Source of the DNA: a bacterium HR15
GTDB taxonomy: Bacteria; Armatimonadota; Fimbriimonadia; Fimbriimonadales; GBS-DC
Assembly (NCBI GenBank): GCA_002898555.1
Contig: BEHR01000006.1
Location: 38,258-102,257 of the forward strand
Length of the DNA: 64,000 nt
Direction of reading: 5' to 3'
Under the pieces are notes generated by a model that saw nothing but the letters and a program-made list of their open reading frames with translations, had not been told where the DNA came from and did no database searches. This document shows, piece by piece, positions 1 through 8,493 of the stretch. The position numbers were made by a program, and so were the translations under genes. Numbering within the stretch: the stretch's first letter is position 1; every line of letters begins with the position of its first letter.

Positions 1-1028
1 CAGCGCAAGGTGCGCACCGAACGCTGCCGCTTGCTCATCCGTTCCAGCGCGTTCTGATACATCATGCGCATCGGGTCGCTGCGGGCAGCACGGAAGCGCG
101 ACCCTCGCTGGGCCATCTGCGACGCCACTTCATAAAGCCATCCCGCATCGCGGGCAATGCGACCATCCGCCCAGAGCAGCACGCCCAGCCAGAAAAGCAG
201 CCCGAACCCGATCGCGGGCGTCCAACCCTGATAAATGATCAACGCGGCATCGCTCAACGCGCGTGCAGGCAGCAGCCACACATAGACTGGCAGCCAGTCA
301 AGACTCGCCTGCAACGCAGCCGCAAGCCGCATATCCCCCTGTTGAAGCAGCACCCATGTGCGCATGCCCACAAGCCACACACCCAGCAGTGCCCAGCCCA
401 GCAGCCCTCCCCAGAACCACCACTGGATGCGCGGACGATACTCCTCCATCAACCGCACGGCAACACCCAGCCAGAGTAGCGACAGCGACATTAGCAGAAA
501 CAGCGGCGGATAGATTAATAACGCCCAGCCACTTGCCTGCGGCTCCGCCACCAGCGCTAATTGCCGCAGCGAACGCCCGCCCGACATCAGCAGATACACG
601 AATAACACCAGCATCAGAAAGAGAGTGCCTATCGCCCCGCGCACCAACAGCAAGCCACGAAAAAGGCTCAGCGGGCGCACCGGCGTGGGAAACAGAAAAT
701 TCACATCCCCCTCCACAAAGTAGCTCCACTGCCCGCGTGAGAAAGCAGGGATAATCCCCAGCACGATATAAAGCAGATGCAGACCCAACACGATAACCAT
801 ACTGCGCCCCAGAACCACTTCTGGATCCAGCATCACGCCAGGCGTGCGCGACGGGCGGACAGGTTCCAGAAAGACGCCAATCAGTGCGCTAGCCCACCCA
901 CACAAGATGAAACCCACCACCAGCACCGTCAGCACCGCTCGCAAGGGATTCTCAAACGCGCGTCGGAAACTGTTGACCGCCACACGCACCGTGAGAAAAA
1001 TCAATACCTGTGCCGTTCGTCGCTCCAT
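1..1028 (-). CDS. ABC exporter membrane protein, 3' end outside window
   Basis: An open frame runs without a stop from an ATG at 1028 (minus) off the window start, about 342 codons. The product is a polytopic membrane protein with several hydrophobic helices. It contains the stretch VEGDVNFLFPTPVRPLSLFRG around residue 105, which resembles the DVNFLFPAPIS signature of the putative ABC exporter family (PF16962). Proteins of this family act as the permease of an ABC transporter paired with a separate ATPase. No ATPase is adjacent inside the window; it may lie beyond position 1. The gene is divergent from mnmA. The family call rests on one recognised motif plus topology. Confidence 0.72.
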   Translation of the reverse strand, partial: MERRTAQVLIFLTVRVAVNSFRRAFENPLRAVLTVLVVGFILCGWASALIGVFLEPVRPSRTPGVMLDPEVVLGRSMVIVLGLHLLYIVLGIIPAFSRGQWSYFVEGDVNFLFPTPVRPLSLFRGLLLVRGAIGTLFLMLVLFVYLLMSGGRSLRQLALVAEPQASGWALLIYPPLFLLMSLSLLWLGVAVRLMEEYRPRIQWWFWGGLLGWALLGVWLVGMRTWVLLQQGDMRLAAALQASLDWLPVYVWLLPARALSDAALIIYQGWTPAIGFGLLFWLGVLLWADGRIARDAGWLYEVASQMAQRGSRFRAARSDPMRMMYQNALERMSKRQRSVRTLR

Positions 1029-1132
1029 AGAAAATAGGATACCGCCTTCGGGCGAGTCGAACCAACCGGGCTCCGCACGCAATTTCACTCACAGGAACCT
1101 GCGGTTTCCATTTCAGGTAAAATCTCCATGCG

Positions 1133-2320
1133 ATGGCACGCAAGCGTGGCACAGTGCTGGTGGCGATGAGCGGGGGAGTGGATAGCTCGGTCGCTGCAGC
1201 GCTCCTGCAAAAGCGCGGCTACGAGGTGATTGGCATCACCATGCAGATCTGGCAGGAGTCGCATCCTGACCCCCGCTACGGTGGGTGCTGCTCGCTGGGC
1301 GCGGTAGAGGACGCCCGGCGCGTGGCACGCCGCCTCGGCATTCCACACTATGTGCTGAACTTCCGCCGCCTCTTTGCCGATACGGTCATCCGCGACTTCG
1401 TACACGAGTATCGCAACGGGCGCACGCCCAACCCATGCGTGCAGTGCAACCGCTTCGTGAAGTTCAATGCCCTGCTCAAGAAGGCGGACGAGCTGGGCTG
1501 TGACTACATCGCCACAGGACACTATGCCCGCGTGCGCTTCAACGCGCGCACAGGACGCTGGAACCTGCTGCGCGCCCGCGACAAGCACAAGGATCAATCC
1601 TATGTGCTCTATATGCTGTCGCAGGAGCAACTGGGGCGCGTGCTGTTCCCGCTCGGCACGATGCCCAGCAAGGAGCAGACACGGCGACTGGCGGCAGAAC
1701 TGGGACTGTGGACCGCCAACAAGCCCGATAGCCAGGAGATTTGCTTTGTAGCGCACGCCGGCGGCTATCACCAGTTCTTGCGCGAGATTACACCCGATGC
1801 CTTCCAGCCAGGCGAGATTCGCGATGTGCATGGGCGTGTGTTGGGCAAGCACAACGGGATCGCCCTCTACACTGTGGGGCAGCGACGGCGGCTAAACATC
1901 TGCTCACCTGTGCCACTCTATGTGCTGCGCATCCTGCCAGAGGAGAACGCTATCATTGTCGGCACCGAGGAGCAGCTCTACGAGCGCGAGATGTTCGTGG
2001 AACAGGTCATCTGGAGCAGCATCCCCACTTTAGAGAAGCCTCTCAAGGTGATGGCAAAAATCAGGTATAATGCCCCTGTCGCGCCCGCATGGGTCTATCC
2101 AGGCGAGACACCCGATGTGGTACGGGTCGTCTTTGACCAGCCCGTGCGAGCGATTACGCCCGGACAGATTGCCGTGTTCTACCGGGGCGAGACCGTGGTC
2201 GGCGGCGGCACGATTCGCGGCGCGACCCCTATGCAGGCGGACCTGCAGGCGACCGACCTGGCAGTGCGACGCGCCCTGCAAATGGTGCAGCCGCTGATGT
2301 GTGAGGGACTGGACGGATGA
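1133..2320 (+). CDS. mnmA: tRNA-specific 2-thiouridylase MnmA
   Basis: 395 residues, normal family length. The enzyme adenylates and then thiolates U34 of Lys, Glu and Gln tRNAs in the cytoplasm. The PP-loop SGGVDSS lies at residues 13-19. The catalytic cysteine of NPCVQCN is C102 and the second, persulfide-forming cysteine in DSQEICFV is C204. The C-terminal half carries the beta-barrel domain (TVGQRRRL). The start at 1133 places the PP-loop at the usual distance from the N-terminus; no strong ribosome site precedes it, and a TAAAAT hexamer at 1119-1124 could be a -10. The stop overlaps the next ATG (ATGA), so this heads an operon of at least five further genes. Confidence 0.96.
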   Translation: MARKRGTVLVAMSGGVDSSVAAALLQKRGYEVIGITMQIWQESHPDPRYGGCCSLGAVEDARRVARRLGIPHYVLNFRRLFADTVIRDFVHEYRNGRTPNPCVQCNRFVKFNALLKKADELGCDYIATGHYARVRFNARTGRWNLLRARDKHKDQSYVLYMLSQEQLGRVLFPLGTMPSKEQTRRLAAELGLWTANKPDSQEICFVAHAGGYHQFLREITPDAFQPGEIRDVHGRVLGKHNGIALYTVGQRRRLNICSPVPLYVLRILPEENAIIVGTEEQLYEREMFVEQVIWSSIPTLEKPLKVMAKIRYNAPVAPAWVYPGETPDVVRVVFDQPVRAITPGQIAVFYRGETVVGGGTIRGATPMQADLQATDLAVRRALQMVQPLMCEGLDG

Positions 2321-2919
2321 ACGAGACGCTGCTGTTGATTCTTATTGTCTTGATGGCGCTCACACTGCTGATACTCAGCTGGGCAACCATTGCGCTGTTA
2401 GTGCAGGCGCGTCGCGAGCTGCCCGTGCTGCGTCAGCGTGTGGATGAGCTGAACGGGCGATTGGCGCGTGTGCTGGAGGAAACGGTGCCTGTATTGCAGA
2501 CCACCACCCGCGCCTTAGAAGAAGCGGCGGAGACCATCGAAAATCTCCATATCGTCACCGATAACCTTCGCCACAAGCTGGAAGTGGCGGACGAGGTGGC
2601 GGGCAAGATGCGGCGCATGCCCGAAAAGGCGGCACGCATGCTCGGACGCCTGATGCACTACACTTTCAAACTGGGCGGGCAACTCCTCTTCCAGCGATTG
2701 CAGGCGGGGCGCGACCGAAAACCGCTGCCCACTTTAGAACACTCCTCACCCATGCCGATACGCCAAAAGGGGAACGCCTCATCAAAGAGCGAGGAGGAAA
2801 GCCTGCCTGGTGAGGGCGAGGAAACCCAGAAGGAGACAACGAGTTCTACTCCGACAGGAGTAGAGACCGCCTCCCACACGGAGGCAAACCCAACCAACAC
2901 GGGAAGGAGGGATGACTGA
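2317..2919 (+). CDS. DUF948-like membrane-anchored coiled-coil protein
   Basis: 200 residues. One N-terminal transmembrane helix (about residues 4-28) is followed by a heptad-rich region (residues 32-95) and a polar, low-complexity C-terminus rich in Ser, Thr and Glu. This is the layout of DUF948 general-stress-type proteins, which commonly sit beside YtxH genes. The start overlaps the mnmA stop by four bases, and the stop overlaps the next gene by one base, showing translational coupling. Function is not established; it probably acts at the cytoplasmic membrane. Confidence 0.75.
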   Translation: MNETLLLILIVLMALTLLILSWATIALLVQARRELPVLRQRVDELNGRLARVLEETVPVLQTTTRALEEAAETIENLHIVTDNLRHKLEVADEVAGKMRRMPEKAARMLGRLMHYTFKLGGQLLFQRLQAGRDRKPLPTLEHSSPMPIRQKGNASSKSEEESLPGEGEETQKETTSSTPTGVETASHTEANPTNTGRRDD

Positions 2920-3188
2920 TGAACCATGATGAGCGCAGTGGGCTGCTCTATCTGCTGGCTGGAATCGGGCTGGGTGTGCTGATTGGCGCAGTGCTCGGTC
3001 TGCTCTTCGCGCCCAAATCGGGCGAGGAGCTGCGGGGCGAGCTGAGCCAGCGCATCCACGACCTCTCCGAGAAGGTGCGCGAACTGGCGCAACAAGCCTA
3101 CGAAAAGGGCGGCGAGACGGTGCGCAATGTGCGTGAGCGTGTAAGCCGCCGCGCCGCCGGCGAGGAGGTCGCCCCCGAGGAAGCCTGA
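2919..3188 (+). CDS. YtxH domain protein
   Basis: 89 residues. A glycine-rich transmembrane helix (LLAGIGLGVLIGAVLGLLFAP, about residues 10-31) is followed by the typical PKSGEELR motif and an amphipathic helix, which is the YtxH (gas vesicle-like, PF12732) signature. A strong ribosome site GGGAAGGAGG lies at 2901-2910. Its ATG overlaps the stop of the DUF948-like gene. The pair DUF948/YtxH is a common arrangement in Gram-positive and related genomes; the role is thought to be envelope or stress related but is not known. Confidence 0.85.
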   Translation: MNHDERSGLLYLLAGIGLGVLIGAVLGLLFAPKSGEELRGELSQRIHDLSEKVRELAQQAYEKGGETVRNVRERVSRRAAGEEVAPEEA

Positions 3189-3189
3189 G

Positions 3190-4428
3190 ATGTTCGGGCG
3201 TATCTTTCTCGCGGTGGCAGCGATCCTGTTCAGCACCCTTTTTATCGCTGCCACCCTTTACTTTCTCTACCTCATTCTGGGCGCGCTGGTGCCCTTCCTC
3301 GTCGCAGGCATCATCGCACTGCTGCTCAATCCGTTCGTGGAACGGCTCTGTCAGCGTGGCTATTCGCGCCCACGCGCCGTGTTCAATGTGTTCCTCGGAT
3401 TTATTCTCCTGCTACTGGCAATTGGCATCGCGTTGCTGCCCAGCTTCTATCAACAGGCACAAAACATTATCGACTTCTTCTCCTCGCCCAAGAACACCAA
3501 CATCACCCGCACCGTCAACAGCTGGGTCGAAAAAACGCAAGGTTATCTGCAGGAGGAGATGAAGCGGCGCGAGCCGTGGATCGAACGCAACCGCAACACG
3601 CTCAGACGACTGGGCATCCCCACCACTCCTGAAGAGGTCAACCAAGCTACCGATCGGCTGCGCACCCGCTTGCAGAATCTGCTCACCGAATGGGCAACGA
3701 AGGTGTTCAACGCGATTGTGCAGACACTGATCGGCCTGCTCTCGCGAGTAATCTGGGTGATCCTTATCCCGCTCAGCGTTTACTTCTTTCTGCTGGATAT
3801 GCCGCGTGTGCGTCAGGCGTTTTTGTATCTGCTGCCCCCTGCCCAGCGCGAGCCAGCAACCCGTCTGCTAAACGAGATCGGCACGGTCTTTTTCAACTAT
3901 ATTCGAGGTCTGGTGACCGCCGCGCTTACCTATGGATTGACCTGTATGGTCTTTTTCTGGGTGCTGGGCGCACCAAACCCCGTTCTGCTGGGTGTGCTGG
4001 CAGGATTGCTCTATCCGATTCCCTATGTGGGCGCGTTCCTGATCGCGCTCACCTCCGGCGGGTTCACCCTGCTGTTTGAGCCGTCGCCTTTGCTGTTCTA
4101 CTTCACGCCATCGAAGGTGTGGCATGCCGTGATCGTGGTGCTGGCGGGCATCGGGTTGAACACGCTGTTCGATATGCTCATCACACCGCGCTTGCTGGGG
4201 GGTGCAGTAGGATTGCGTCCGCTGGCAGCTCTTATTGCGATTGTGGTGGGCGCAACGGTCGGCGGTATCTGGGGCATGATGCTGGCGGTGCCTGTCACCG
4301 CCTCGATACTGATTATCATCCGTCAGCTACTGCACTACTTCTATGGAGAGCCTGAGAAGGAGAACCTGATGCTGCATGCGGAAGAGGTGGTGAATGCGGA
4401 TGAAGCCCCCGCGCATCATAACGGTTAA
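3190..4428 (+). CDS. AI-2E family transporter (PerM-like permease)
   Basis: 412 residues with about seven to eight hydrophobic segments. Two helices open the protein (residues 1-60), a soluble loop spans about 95-165, and a C-terminal block follows with PYVGAFLIAL and the GLNTLFDMLITPRLLGGAVGL-type region characteristic of the AI-2E/UPF0118 family. Family members export or pass small molecules across the inner membrane; assignment to autoinducer-2 is only proven for few members. It starts one base after the YtxH stop, and its 3' end overlaps the DUF167 gene by 35 bases. Confidence 0.88.
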   Translation: MFGRIFLAVAAILFSTLFIAATLYFLYLILGALVPFLVAGIIALLLNPFVERLCQRGYSRPRAVFNVFLGFILLLLAIGIALLPSFYQQAQNIIDFFSSPKNTNITRTVNSWVEKTQGYLQEEMKRREPWIERNRNTLRRLGIPTTPEEVNQATDRLRTRLQNLLTEWATKVFNAIVQTLIGLLSRVIWVILIPLSVYFFLLDMPRVRQAFLYLLPPAQREPATRLLNEIGTVFFNYIRGLVTAALTYGLTCMVFFWVLGAPNPVLLGVLAGLLYPIPYVGAFLIALTSGGFTLLFEPSPLLFYFTPSKVWHAVIVVLAGIGLNTLFDMLITPRLLGGAVGLRPLAALIAIVVGATVGGIWGMMLAVPVTASILIIIRQLLHYFYGEPEKENLMLHAEEVVNADEAPAHHNG

Positions 4429-4630
4429 GGTAATACCGCGCGCCTCGCAGAATCGGCTGGAACTTCAGCCCGATGGAAGTTTTGTGGCGCGTGTCACAGC
4501 ACCGCCTGTGGAGGGCGAGGCGAACCGGGCGGTGATTCAACTGCTGGCAGACTATTTTGGCGTGGCTCCCTCCCGCATCGCGCTGGTCACCGGCGCGAAA
4601 GCACGCCTAAAGCGGTTCCAGATCAAGTAG
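4394..4630 (+). CDS. DUF167 (YggU-like) protein
   Basis: 78 residues. The segments KVIPRASQNR, APPVEGEANRAV and VTGAKARLKRFQI match the small DUF167/UPF0235 family, which has a known fold but no defined function. The ATG at 4394 lies inside the end of the transporter gene; an in-frame alternative ATG follows at 4400. Family members are often found beside YggT or cell-division genes, which is not the case here. Confidence 0.88.
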   Translation: MRMKPPRIITVKVIPRASQNRLELQPDGSFVARVTAPPVEGEANRAVIQLLADYFGVAPSRIALVTGAKARLKRFQIK

Positions 4631-4667
4631 CAAGTGGCGAATGGGTACAATAACAACGGAGGCGACG

Positions 4668-5054
4668 ATGAGAATCCCGAACGAACTGCGCTATTCGCGC
4701 ACCGATGAGTGGGTGCGTGTGGAAGGAGACGAGGCGGTGATCGGCATTACCGATTATGCCCAATCGGAATTAGGCGATATCGTCTATCTGGAACTGCCAG
4801 AAGTGGGACGCTACCTACAGGTGGACGAGCCGTTCGGCGCGATTGAGTCGGTGAAGGCAGCATCCGATCTCTACGCGCCGGTGGAGGGCGAGGTGGTGGC
4901 GGTCAATAACACCCTGCACGCCGCCTTGGAAACCATCAACGAGGATCCCTACGGCGCAGGCTGGCTGATTCGAATCCGACTCAAAGACCCTGCCCAGCTG
5001 AACCACCTGCTATCTGCTGACGAATATAAACGCTACCGCCAAATCGAAGATTAG
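4668..5054 (+). CDS. gcvH: Glycine cleavage system H protein
   Basis: 128 residues when started at the ATG at 4668, which has the ribosome site CGGAGG ten bases upstream; a longer in-frame opening from 4641 lacks one. GcvH carries the lipoyl-bound aminomethyl group between the P, T and L proteins. The lipoyl lysine is K63 in the motif ESVKAASD, the usual position. gcvPA follows two bases after the stop. No gcvT lies nearby. Confidence 0.96.
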   Translation: MRIPNELRYSRTDEWVRVEGDEAVIGITDYAQSELGDIVYLELPEVGRYLQVDEPFGAIESVKAASDLYAPVEGEVVAVNNTLHAALETINEDPYGAGWLIRIRLKDPAQLNHLLSADEYKRYRQIED

Positions 5055-5056
5055 CC

Positions 5057-6400
5057 ATGCGCTACATTCCCCACACCGAGCAAGATGTCCGCCAAATGTT
5101 GGACGCGATCGGCGTCCGTTCCATCCGCGACTTGTTTGCTGACATCCCTGAGACGCTTTATCTCAAGGAGCCGCTGAACATTCCGCCACCCCTCGACGAG
5201 CATGCCCTGTTTCGACAATTGAGCAGCCTCGCGGCCCGGAACGCCGATACCCGTCGCTATTTGAGCTTTTTGGGCGCGGGCGCGTATGACCATTTCATCC
5301 CTGCGATTGTGGAAGCCATCATCAGCCGGGGCGAGTTCCTAACCGCCTACACGCCCTACCAGCCCGAAGCGAGCCAAGGATTGCTCCAGAGCATCTTCGA
5401 GTTCCAGACAATGGTGTGCGAGCTGACGGGCATGGAGGTTGCGAACGCCTCGATGTATGACGCGGCGACCGCGCTCGCTGAATCGGCACTGATGGCATGC
5501 CATATCACGGAGCGCTCTAAGGTGCTGGTCTCGAAAGCCGTTCATCCCCACTATCGGCAAGTGCTACACACCTATCTGTGGACGAACGAGCGCAAACTGG
5601 TCGAACTTCCCCTTGCAGAGGGGCTGACCGACTGCAATGCCCTCAGTGACATCCTCGATGAGCAAACCGCCTGCGTGATAGCCCAGTACCCCAACTTTTT
5701 GGGGCTGATCGAACCGTTGGCACCCATCGTGGAGGCAGCACATCGCGTGGGCGCACTCGCTATCGCCTGCGTCGACCCCATTGCATTAGGCGTGCTGAAG
5801 CCACCGGGCGAGTACGATGTCGATATCGTGGTGGGTGAAGGGCAATCGCTGGGCAACGCGATGGGCTACGGCGGTCCGATGCTGGGACTGTTCGCTTGCA
5901 AGCAGTCCTATGTGCGACGCCTGCCAGGGCGCATCGTGGGACAAACCACCGATGTGGAAGGACGACGCGGATTCGTGATGACCCTGCGCACGCGCGAGCA
6001 GGACATCCGCCGCGAGAAAGCGACCTCGAACATCTGCACGAACGAGGCGTTATGCGCCCTCGCCAGCACCGTGTTTATGGCAGCGCTGGGCAAACAAGGC
6101 TTTCGCGAACTCGCCGAGACCTGCACGCAAAAAGCTCACTATGCTGCAGCACGCCTCACCCAAATCCCAGGCGTGCGCCTGCGCTTCCCCCACACCCCCT
6201 TTTTTAAGGAGTTTGTGCTGGAACTGCCTCACCCAGCCCAGGCGATGTGCGAACGGCTACTGAGGCAAGAGATTATCGCTGGCTTGCCACTGGGCAACTA
6301 CTATCCCGACATGTCGCACGCGCTGCTTGTGTGCGTCACGGAAACGCGCACACGCGAGGAGATCGATAGATTCGTACAGGTACTCACGGAAAACTGTTGA
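5057..6400 (+). CDS. gcvPA: Glycine dehydrogenase (decarboxylating) subunit 1
   Basis: 447 residues, the usual length of the alpha subunit in organisms that split the P protein in two. It starts MRYIPHTEQDVRQML and carries SFLGAGAYDHF and YTPYQPEASQGLLQ, both typical of the N-terminal half of P protein. It forms the PLP-dependent decarboxylase with subunit 2, which holds the PLP lysine. Subunit 2 (gcvPB), usually the next gene, is absent here; the downstream sequence is repeat-rich, so gcvPB and gcvT must lie elsewhere or have been displaced. Confidence 0.95.
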   Translation: MRYIPHTEQDVRQMLDAIGVRSIRDLFADIPETLYLKEPLNIPPPLDEHALFRQLSSLAARNADTRRYLSFLGAGAYDHFIPAIVEAIISRGEFLTAYTPYQPEASQGLLQSIFEFQTMVCELTGMEVANASMYDAATALAESALMACHITERSKVLVSKAVHPHYRQVLHTYLWTNERKLVELPLAEGLTDCNALSDILDEQTACVIAQYPNFLGLIEPLAPIVEAAHRVGALAIACVDPIALGVLKPPGEYDVDIVVGEGQSLGNAMGYGGPMLGLFACKQSYVRRLPGRIVGQTTDVEGRRGFVMTLRTREQDIRREKATSNICTNEALCALASTVFMAALGKQGFRELAETCTQKAHYAAARLTQIPGVRLRFPHTPFFKEFVLELPHPAQAMCERLLRQEIIAGLPLGNYYPDMSHALLVCVTETRTREEIDRFVQVLTENC

Positions 6401-6459
6401 CAATGTACGCGAAAACCCTATCTATACGAGAAGGAACCCAGGGCCATTCGCGCACATTG
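6401..6459. repeat. Imperfect inverted repeat after gcvPA
   Basis: CAATGTACGCGAA (6401-6413) and TTCGCGCACATTG (6447-6459) are inverted copies with one mismatch, separated by 33 bases. The repeat begins at the base after the gcvPA stop. It could fold in the transcript as a weak terminator, though no T-run follows, or it may be a remnant of a mobile element. Confidence 0.6.
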
Positions 6460-6473
6460 CTATTTATGCTCTA

Positions 6474-6746
6474 AGAGACTGTTTAAAAACTGGAGTTCAA
6501 GGAGATGGTCAGGCATTCACGCTGGAGCATTTTGGGGGGCGAGGCTCCTGCCGAGCCGAATCTGGAGGGCGAGGCTCCTGCCGAGCCGAATCTGGAGGGC
6601 GAGGCTCCCGCCGAGCCGTTCCAACCGACGCCGCACTAAGACAGGACTGTCTTCGCCACACATGTCGGCTCGCGGGGACGCTCGCCCTCCACTGTGAGGT
6701 TCGAGCAGATGCGCCAGTCTGTCCCTACCATTCTTAAACAGTCTCT
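6474..6746. mobile_element. MITE-like element with AGAGACTGTTTAA ends
   Basis: The sequence is bounded by inverted ends: AGAGACTGTTTAAAAACTGG (6474-6493) and its counterpart at 6728-6746, whose reverse complement is AGAGACTGTTTAAGAATGG. Thirteen bases match exactly. The interior has no convincing gene; it holds the 30-bp tandem repeats at 6541-6618 and a diverged inverted copy around 6665-6692. Ends of this type are found on some insertion sequences, so this may be a non-autonomous derivative. No target-site duplication beyond a possible TA was seen. Confidence 0.55.
6541..6618. repeat. 30-bp tandem repeats (GAGGCTCCTGCCGAGCC type)
   Basis: Two exact 30-bp units occupy 6541-6570 and 6571-6600 and begin GAGGCTCCTGCCGAGCCG; a third, partial and slightly diverged unit ends at 6618. 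In one frame the units read GGRGSCRAE, but no start, ribosome site or domain supports a real protein. Confidence 0.85.
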
Positions 6747-8043
6747 AACATCCGCTGCCGAAGTTGAATAGCACTAACAACAGGTCGGCATCATCTACAG
6801 TGCCGTCGCAATTAATGTCCAACGGAGTACTCGATTGTCCGAACGCAAACAGCACTTGCAGCAGGTCCGCATCATCCACGCAACCGTTGCCGTCGACATC
6901 GGGGTCAGGAGGCGGACAGAGCCGTGCATCCTCCAGCAAGAACGCCTCTTCACGCCCTGTAGAAGCGTTATAGCCAACCCCGACGAGATAGCGCCCGTCC
7001 TGCGATACACCGAACACACTATACAGGATGGAACCGTTCGCCAATAGATCCGCGTAGATGCGGTTCAAGTTGCGCATGCCCGTCTGGGCAGTCCAGCGCA
7101 CCGCCCGCCAACTGTTGGTCGCCCGAATGCGCACTTTGCCCCCAATGACCGCTCCATCACCAGAGGCAGCAAAAGCATCGCTATCGTCGAAGCCGGGTAA
7201 GATGCCCAACTCCTGAAGCCCTGTTGAAGCCGTCCAGCGACAGGCGCGATACTTGCCCTCCGCGTTATTGACAGTGCCAACAACCACTTGTCCGTTCGCG
7301 GAGATCCCCCAGGCGCTGCTGTAGCTGCCCCCAGGAAGGACCCCCAAATCCTGCATGCCAGTTAAAGCCGTCCATCGGAAGGCGCGCGTCTGACCGCTGG
7401 CATTTTCTGCCCAACCGACAATAATGCTGCCATCAGCGGAGATACCGTATGCCCAACTGGTGCGCCCGCCCAAAGTACCCAGATCTTGCATCCCACTGGA
7501 GGCGGTCCATCGAAACGCATGGTAGCCACCCCCGTCGATCGTAGCCGCTCCGACAACCACACTGCCATTGGCGGAAACCGCTTCACCCCAGCTGTCACCC
7601 GCACCGCCGAGCGAGCCGAGATCCTGCATCCCCGTGCCAGATGTCCAGCGAAAAGCGCGGAACATATAACCCGAGGTACCCGCCGAATCTCCCACAATCA
7701 CCTGCCCGTTCGCGGAAGCACCTTTTGCCCTGCTGTTGCGCCCCGGCCCCGCCAGTGAACCAAGATCTTGAGGTTGCCACCCGTTAACAGATGTCCAGCG
7801 CACCGCACGCATCAGCGCACCAGGCGGATCAGCATCCCACGAGAACCCTACCACGGTGCTGCCGTCTGCCGAGATGCCATATGCCCAGCTCGATTCATGA
7901 CCAGGTAAGGGTGCAAGCCAGCGCAGAGTCTGTGCTTGCACAAACGCGACCATCGGACATAACCCAATAAGCAAAGACCGGACAACACCTTTCCAGTGAA
8001 CACTTCGCCAGAAAGACCCATCTCTCCAGAGCATTTGCCTCAT
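6745..8043 (-). CDS. Secreted HAF-repeat protein with dockerin-like C-terminus
   Basis: 432 residues. A hydrophobic signal segment (about residues 22-38, ending AQA) indicates export. From about residue 45 to 370 there are roughly seven repeats of the form GISADGSxVVG...AFRWTxxxGMQDLGxLGG, the HAF extracellular repeat, expected to form a beta-propeller-like structure. The C-terminus (about residues 380-432) holds two dockerin-like calcium motifs (DVDGNGCVDDADLLQV and DINCDGTVDDADLLLV). A strong ribosome site GGAGGAG precedes ATG 8043. The stop codon TAG lies exactly on the terminal bases of the MITE-like element, so the present 3' end may have been set by its insertion. Ligand and role are unknown. 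Confidence 0.85.
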   Translation of the reverse strand: MRQMLWRDGSFWRSVHWKGVVRSLLIGLCPMVAFVQAQTLRWLAPLPGHESSWAYGISADGSTVVGFSWDADPPGALMRAVRWTSVNGWQPQDLGSLAGPGRNSRAKGASANGQVIVGDSAGTSGYMFRAFRWTSGTGMQDLGSLGGAGDSWGEAVSANGSVVVGAATIDGGGYHAFRWTASSGMQDLGTLGGRTSWAYGISADGSIIVGWAENASGQTRAFRWTALTGMQDLGVLPGGSYSSAWGISANGQVVVGTVNNAEGKYRACRWTASTGLQELGILPGFDDSDAFAASGDGAVIGGKVRIRATNSWRAVRWTAQTGMRNLNRIYADLLANGSILYSVFGVSQDGRYLVGVGYNASTGREEAFLLEDARLCPPPDPDVDGNGCVDDADLLQVLFAFGQSSTPLDINCDGTVDDADLLLVLFNFGSGC

Positions 8044-8132
8044 CGCTTCTCCTCCTCTACAACGCTGTGAGCAAGGGGCGTACTCTGCCCAATTTGCTCC
8101 CTCATAATTTTAACCCATCTCCTTCGCTCGAT

Positions 8133-8164
8133 GCAAGTAGGTTACCATTTTGTAAGTAGGTCAC
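8133..8164. repeat. Short direct repeat between HAF gene and rplJ promoter
   Basis: GCAAGTAGGTTAC (8133-8145) and GTAAGTAGGTCAC (8152-8164) are direct repeats starting 19 bases apart. They lie in the 220-base intergenic stretch upstream of the rplJ promoter and could be a protein-binding site. Nothing else was recognised in 8044-8240. Confidence 0.35.
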
Positions 8165-8240
8165 TTTTTGGAAACCCCACGCTGTTTGCGTTTGAGCAGT
8201 TGGATAGCCAGCGTGGCCGCGTCGATATAGATTGTGATAG

Positions 8241-8289
8241 TTCGAACGCCCTCACTGACCCTTGACAAAACGGGGTGATGAGGTATAAT
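8241..8289 (+). promoter_or_regulatory. rplJ promoter with upstream TTCGAACGCCCTC motif
   Basis: TTGACA (8262-8267), a 16-base spacer and TATAAT (8284-8289) form a near-consensus housekeeping promoter. Eight bases upstream of the -35 is TTCGAACGCCCTC (8241-8253), one base different from the motif found before rpoB and ahcY. Confidence 0.85.
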
Positions 8290-8296
8290 AGCACCG

Positions 8297-8375
8297 CGAT
8301 TGCCGCAGACAGCAGGCGCCCCGCTTTGCGGGCATAATCCGGGACCCGGTCCGCCTGCCGAGGGAAGACGCAAGG
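8297..8375 (+). ncRNA. L10 (rplJ) ribosomal protein leader
   Basis: The transcript leader holds CCGCAGACAGCAGG and, after a small hairpin, CCTGCCGAGGG. This pair is the conserved core of the L10 leader RNA to which the L10/L12 complex binds to repress its own operon. The position, between a strong promoter and rplJ, fits. Boundaries are approximate. Confidence 0.85.
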
Positions 8376-8435
8376 GGCAGTAGCCCATCGCAAGTGGCAA
8401 GTACATTTCCACTTGCCGCATGCGTTGTGCGCCTT

Positions 8436-8468
8436 GGCGAGCCTGCTGGTCTGCGTGGCTCGCCTTTT
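8436..8468 (+). terminator. Attenuator hairpin in the rplJ leader
   Basis: GGCGAGCC (8436-8443) pairs with GGCTCGCC (8457-8464) and is followed by TTTT. It lies 26 bases before the rplJ start and can act as an intrinsic attenuator under control of the L10 leader. A second hairpin, GGCAAGT/ACTTGCC, lies just upstream around 8395-8417. Confidence 0.75.
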
Positions 8469-8493
8469 CGCATTTAAACAGGAGGTGAAACGG

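Noticed and set aside
6327..6737. Open frame with GGRGSCRAE repeats
   Set aside because: It begins inside gcvPA, has no ribosome site, and its content comes from the 30-bp tandem repeats and the inverted ends.
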